A DNA stretch of 7,526 nucleotides, taken from assembly GCA_021790375.1 (NCBI GenBank), contig JAJYEB010000088.1, positions 1 to 7,526 of the forward strand, read 5' to 3'. The notes beneath the pieces were generated by a model that was not told the origin of the DNA, made no database searches, and saw only the letters and a program-made list of their open reading frames with translations. The DNA is from Chloroflexota bacterium (GTDB lineage Bacteria > Chloroflexota > Limnocylindria > Limnocylindrales > CSP1-4). The translations under genes were made by a program, and so were the position numbers. This document shows, in pieces, positions 5,040 to 7,526 of the stretch (within the stretch, counting starts at the first letter, position 1; each line of letters begins with the position of its first letter).

Positions 5040-6815
5040 TCAGGCTTGGGCGGTCGCGCGTCCGAGGGCGGCGACGATGGACGGCCCGGTGGTCGCGGGC
5101 CCGAAGGCGCGGTCGAAGGCGTCGCGCGCGCTGCCGGCGGCGACGATGCGCCCGGCAGCGATCGCGACCACGAGGTCGGCGTTCTCGACGACGTGGAGGT
5201 CGTGGCTGACGATCAGCGTGGTCCGTCCGCGGGTGACCCGGTCGAGGGCGGCAAGCAGCCACTCCTGTGCCTGCGAGTCGAGCCCCGTGGTCGGCTCGTC
5301 GAGGACCAGGACGCGCGGGTCGCGGACCATGGCGCGGGCCAGGGCCACGCACTGGCGCTGGCCTCCGGAGAGCGACGCGCCGCGTTCGGTCACGACGGTG
5401 TCGTAGCCCTCGGGGAGGCGCACCAGGACCTCGTGGACGCCGGCGGCCCGGGCCGCGACGATGGCCGCCTCCCGGGAGAGCCCGCGGCCGCCGTAGGTGA
5501 TGTTCTCCCAGATCGGACCCTGGAACAGGTACGGCTCCTGCGGCACGTACGCCACCTGCTCGCGCAGGCCGGAGATCGAGAGATCCCGCAGGTCGACGCC
5601 GTCGAGCAGCACGGCGCCGTCGGTGGGGTCGTAGAAGCGGGGCACCAGCCGGAGCAGCGAGCTCTTGCCCGACCCGGTCTGGCCGACGATCGCGACGCGG
5701 GCCCCGGCGGGCACCTCGAGCGACACGTCGTTCAGGGCGCGGCGGCCATCCGGGTAGTCGAGGCGGACGTGGTCGAAGGAGAGCGCGCCGAGGACGCGGG
5801 CCGGCTTCGCCGCGGCGTCGCGCTCGGGGATCCGCTCGTCCGTGTCGAGCACCTCGGCCAGGCGCTCGGCGGCCGCCGAGCCGCGCGTGATCGTGTTGCC
5901 GAGCTTGGCGAGCTGCCGGACCGGCGAGTACATGCCGCGCAGGTAGGCCATGAACACCAGCAGGTCGCCGGGGGTGAGGTGGCCGCTGATCACGGCGGTG
6001 GTCCCGAACCAGACCACCAGCACCGTGGCGGCGGTCATCAGGAACGTCACCGTCGGGGTGAAGGCGGCCTGGGCGGCGACCGCCTCCTGGTTCGCCTCGA
6101 GCGACCGGGCACTGGCCCGGCCGTAGCGATCGGCCTCGTCGTCCTCGCGTCCGAAGGCCTGGACGGCGGTGATCGAGGTGAGCACCTCCTGGGCGACGCC
6201 GGTGGCGGTGCCCTCCCAGCGGCGGGCCTGTCGCTGCTGACGCTTGATGCGGCCCAGGAACTCCCGCATGGCGAGGTACAGGACGGGCGTCAGCGACATC
6301 GCGACGAGCGTGTACTGCCAGTCGACCATGAGCATGATCAGCAGCATGCCGGCCAGCGTCAGCACGTTGTTGGTGACGGTCGGCACGGCGTTGACCATGA
6401 CCCCCTGGACCGCCTGGACGTCGCCGCCCAGCCGGCTCAGCAGGTCGCCGGTCACCCGGCGCTGGTGGAAGGCAAGCGACTGGCCCTCGATGTGGCGGAA
6501 GAGATCCCGTCGAAGGTCGAACACGACGCGCTGGCCCGCCTGCGCCACCAGCCGGTCGGCCGCGTAGCGGAAGATGCCGAGCCAGATGGCGATCACCAGC
6601 ATGGTCAGCGCGAGGACGTCCAGCCGGAGGCCCTGCTGCTGCGGGAGGAACCCGAGCCAGGCGGGGAGCGGCTGGGTGCCGATGACGTTGTCGAAGATCA
6701 GCTTGAGCGGCCACGGCTCCAGCCACTGCATGGCCGCCTGGACCACGCTGGCGGCGAGCCCGGCGGCGAGCATGCCGCGCACGGGCCGCAGGTAGGGGGC
6801 GAAGCGACGGATCAT
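5040..6815 (-). CDS. ABC exporter, fused TMD-NBD half-transporter (MsbA/lipid-exporter type), 591 aa
   Basis: A homodimer-type exporter of normal half-transporter length. The transmembrane domain covers about residues 10-320, with likely helices at 13-33, 65-85, 140-163, 166-187, 253-275 and 283-300. The nucleotide-binding domain (about 345-575) is complete: A-loop Tyr354, Walker A GQTGSGKSS (378-386), Q-loop Gln426, signature LSGGQ (482-486), Walker B VLVLDE with Glu507, D-loop LD (512-513) and H-loop His538. It acts in the cytoplasmic membrane, powered by ATP. The family includes lipid A, glycolipid, peptide and drug exporters, so sequence alone does not give the substrate. Its overlap with a glycosyltransferase (4-nt ATGA, 6812-6815) and position just before ugd point to export of a glycolipid or glycan precursor (inference). 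A GGGAGGG ribosome binding site lies 7 nt before the ATG. Confidence 0.94.
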   Translation of the reverse strand: MIRRFAPYLRPVRGMLAAGLAASVVQAAMQWLEPWPLKLIFDNVIGTQPLPAWLGFLPQQQGLRLDVLALTMLVIAIWLGIFRYAADRLVAQAGQRVVFDLRRDLFRHIEGQSLAFHQRRVTGDLLSRLGGDVQAVQGVMVNAVPTVTNNVLTLAGMLLIMLMVDWQYTLVAMSLTPVLYLAMREFLGRIKRQQRQARRWEGTATGVAQEVLTSITAVQAFGREDDEADRYGRASARSLEANQEAVAAQAAFTPTVTFLMTAATVLVVWFGTTAVISGHLTPGDLLVFMAYLRGMYSPVRQLAKLGNTITRGSAAAERLAEVLDTDERIPERDAAAKPARVLGALSFDHVRLDYPDGRRALNDVSLEVPAGARVAIVGQTGSGKSSLLRLVPRFYDPTDGAVLLDGVDLRDLSISGLREQVAYVPQEPYLFQGPIWENITYGGRGLSREAAIVAARAAGVHEVLVRLPEGYDTVVTERGASLSGGQRQCVALARAMVRDPRVLVLDEPTTGLDSQAQEWLLAALDRVTRGRTTLIVSHDLHVVENADLVVAIAAGRIVAAGSARDAFDRAFGPATTGPSIVAALGRATAQA

Positions 6816-7526
6816 GCGGCGGCCCTCCCGGTGGGCGTGCTGATCGCGAGGGGCGCGGACGACCGGAGCGGCGCCGCGGACGGTTGGAGCGGCGCCGCCG
6901 CCAGCATGCGGCCCGCGACGGCGCTCCAGGCGTGGGTCGAGATCGCCCGCCGGCGCGCGCCGGCGGCCAGCGAGGGCGACCCGGGATCGTCGAGGGCGCC
7001 CGCGATCGCCTCGGCCAGGGCGACCGGATCGTCGGGTGGCACGAGGCGACCCCAGCCGGCCAGCAGGTCCTCGATCGGGTCGAAGCGGGATGCCACCACC
7101 ACGCGCGCCGCGGCCATGGCCTCCACGACCTTCAGCGGCGAGAAGTAGAAGCCGACACCCGAGGCCGGCATGACGTAGGGTGCGGTCGCGACGTCGAACG
7201 TCGCCAGGTGGGCGGGCATCGCCGTGCTGGGCACCGCGCCCGCGAACCGGACGCGACCGGCGAGCGTCGCGGCGGCGACGTCCTCGAGCCTCGCGCGTTC
7301 CGGCCCGTCGCCCACGATCAGCAGGCGGAGCCGCGGCCGCCGGTCGGCGAGGAGCGCGCCCGCCCGGAGCAGCACGTCGACGCCGTGCCAGGCCTTCAGG
7401 CTTCCCGCGAAGCCGACCACCTGGGCGCCCTCGAGACCCAGGCCACGCCTCACATCGGCCGCCTCGTCCGGGTCCGGCGCGAACCGCTCGACGTCGACGC
7501 CGTTCGGCACCACGGTGACCTGTGCG
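6812..7526 (-). CDS. GT4-family glycosyltransferase, C-terminal part (N-terminus beyond the right edge)
   Basis: The 237 visible residues begin in AQVTVVPNGVD, the linker strand typical of GT-B fold family 4 enzymes. They cover the nucleotide-sugar-binding C-terminal domain: GFAGSLKAWHGVDVLL, LLIVGDGPER, VRFAGAV, and the donor loop GFYFSPLKVVEAMAAARVVVAS. The final Glu of the family's E-x7-E motif is present (codon at 7121-7123), but a Tyr (7145-7147) stands where the first Glu would be. A YFSPLK-type loop like this is seen in a subgroup of GT4 enzymes. The acceptor-binding N-terminal domain is missing, so donor and acceptor sugars cannot be assigned. The frame stays open to the edge; the in-frame GTG at 7513 is internal, not the start. 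The last 30 residues form an Ala/Pro/Ser-rich tail with a small tandem duplication. The stop overlaps the ABC exporter start. Confidence 0.9.
   Translation of the reverse strand, partial: AQVTVVPNGVDVERFAPDPDEAADVRRGLGLEGAQVVGFAGSLKAWHGVDVLLRAGALLADRRPRLRLLIVGDGPERARLEDVAAATLAGRVRFAGAVPSTAMPAHLATFDVATAPYVMPASGVGFYFSPLKVVEAMAAARVVVASRFDPIEDLLAGWGRLVPPDDPVALAEAIAGALDDPGSPSLAAGARRRAISTHAWSAVAGRMLAAAPLQPSAAPLRSSAPLAISTPTGRAAA
6823..6829 (-). promoter_or_regulatory. Ribosome binding site of the ABC exporter, inside the glycosyltransferase gene
   Basis: GGGAGGG on the minus strand, 7 nt before the ATG at 6815 and within the last codons of the glycosyltransferase. It supports the chosen start and allows independent loading besides the ATGA overlap. 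Confidence 0.75.
6857..6898 (-). repeat. Tandem 21-bp duplication in the glycosyltransferase tail
   Basis: Units 6857-6877 and 6878-6898 are identical at 18 of 21 positions; the three differences are adjacent (ACC versus GTT at plus-strand positions 6 to 8 of the unit). Both contain GGAGCGGCGCCGC. In protein they read AAPLQPS then AAPLRSS, followed by a degenerate APLAIS. The length keeps the frame, and the tail lies beyond the catalytic fold, so it is probably a neutral slippage product. Confidence 0.75.

Noticed and set aside
2057..5406. Two further long plus-strand frames (2057-3730 and 3589-5406) opposite the kinase and ugd
   Set aside because: Both are antisense shadows of genes with intact catalytic motifs, and their translations resemble no known protein.
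4935..7148. A 737-residue plus-strand frame opposite the ABC exporter
   Set aside because: Its His/Gln/Asp/Val-rich translation is the complement of an ordinary exporter gene and shows no domain.

Overview
This is a GC-rich window (roughly 70% G+C by eye) in which every credible gene lies on the minus strand, so transcription runs from high to low coordinates. Codon use is strongly G/C-ending, start codons are mostly ATG, and two genes have clear AGGAGG-type ribosome binding sites. The gene content (GT4 glycosyltransferase, MsbA-like ABC exporter, UDP-glucose dehydrogenase, OmpR-type two-component pair, a minimal-zincin metallopeptidase, an aldo/keto reductase) fits a high-GC free-living bacterium such as a Chloroflexota or Actinomycetota lineage. 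That placement is an impression from protein style, not a demonstrated one.

Right part (7526 down to 1359): five tightly packed genes look like one operon. In order of transcription they are the C-terminal part of a GT4 glycosyltransferase (entering from beyond the window), a fused TMD-NBD ABC exporter (591 aa), UDP-glucose 6-dehydrogenase (471 aa), a HAMP-type sensor histidine kinase (518 aa) and an OmpR/PhoB response regulator (231 aa). The junctions are a 4-nt ATGA overlap, a 17-nt gap, a 1-nt TGATG overlap and another 4-nt ATGA overlap. The two biosynthetic genes ABC and ugd have strong Shine-Dalgarno sequences. The kinase and regulator have none that is obvious and appear to depend on translational coupling. 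Functionally the set reads as sugar transfer, UDP-glucuronate supply and export of a surface glycan or glycolipid, with a two-component system translated from the same message.

Middle (1029 to 1358): a 330-nt stretch with no convincing gene. Just after the regulator stop it holds two overlapping, mutually exclusive hairpins (1304-1327 and 1326-1340). Close to the next gene it holds a dyad (1074-1095) and a -10-like GATAAT placed so that transcription could begin at the start codon itself.

Left part (1028 down to 1): three ordinary genes on the same strand: a 136-aa HExxH metallopeptidase of the minimal zincin family, a 123-aa protein I do not recognise, and the first 18 codons of an aldo/keto reductase that runs off the left edge.

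I see no CRISPR array, insertion sequence, tRNA, rRNA or phage gene. The window is mostly conventional. The most notable feature is a complete two-component system wired by stop/start overlaps to the end of a glycan synthesis and export operon.
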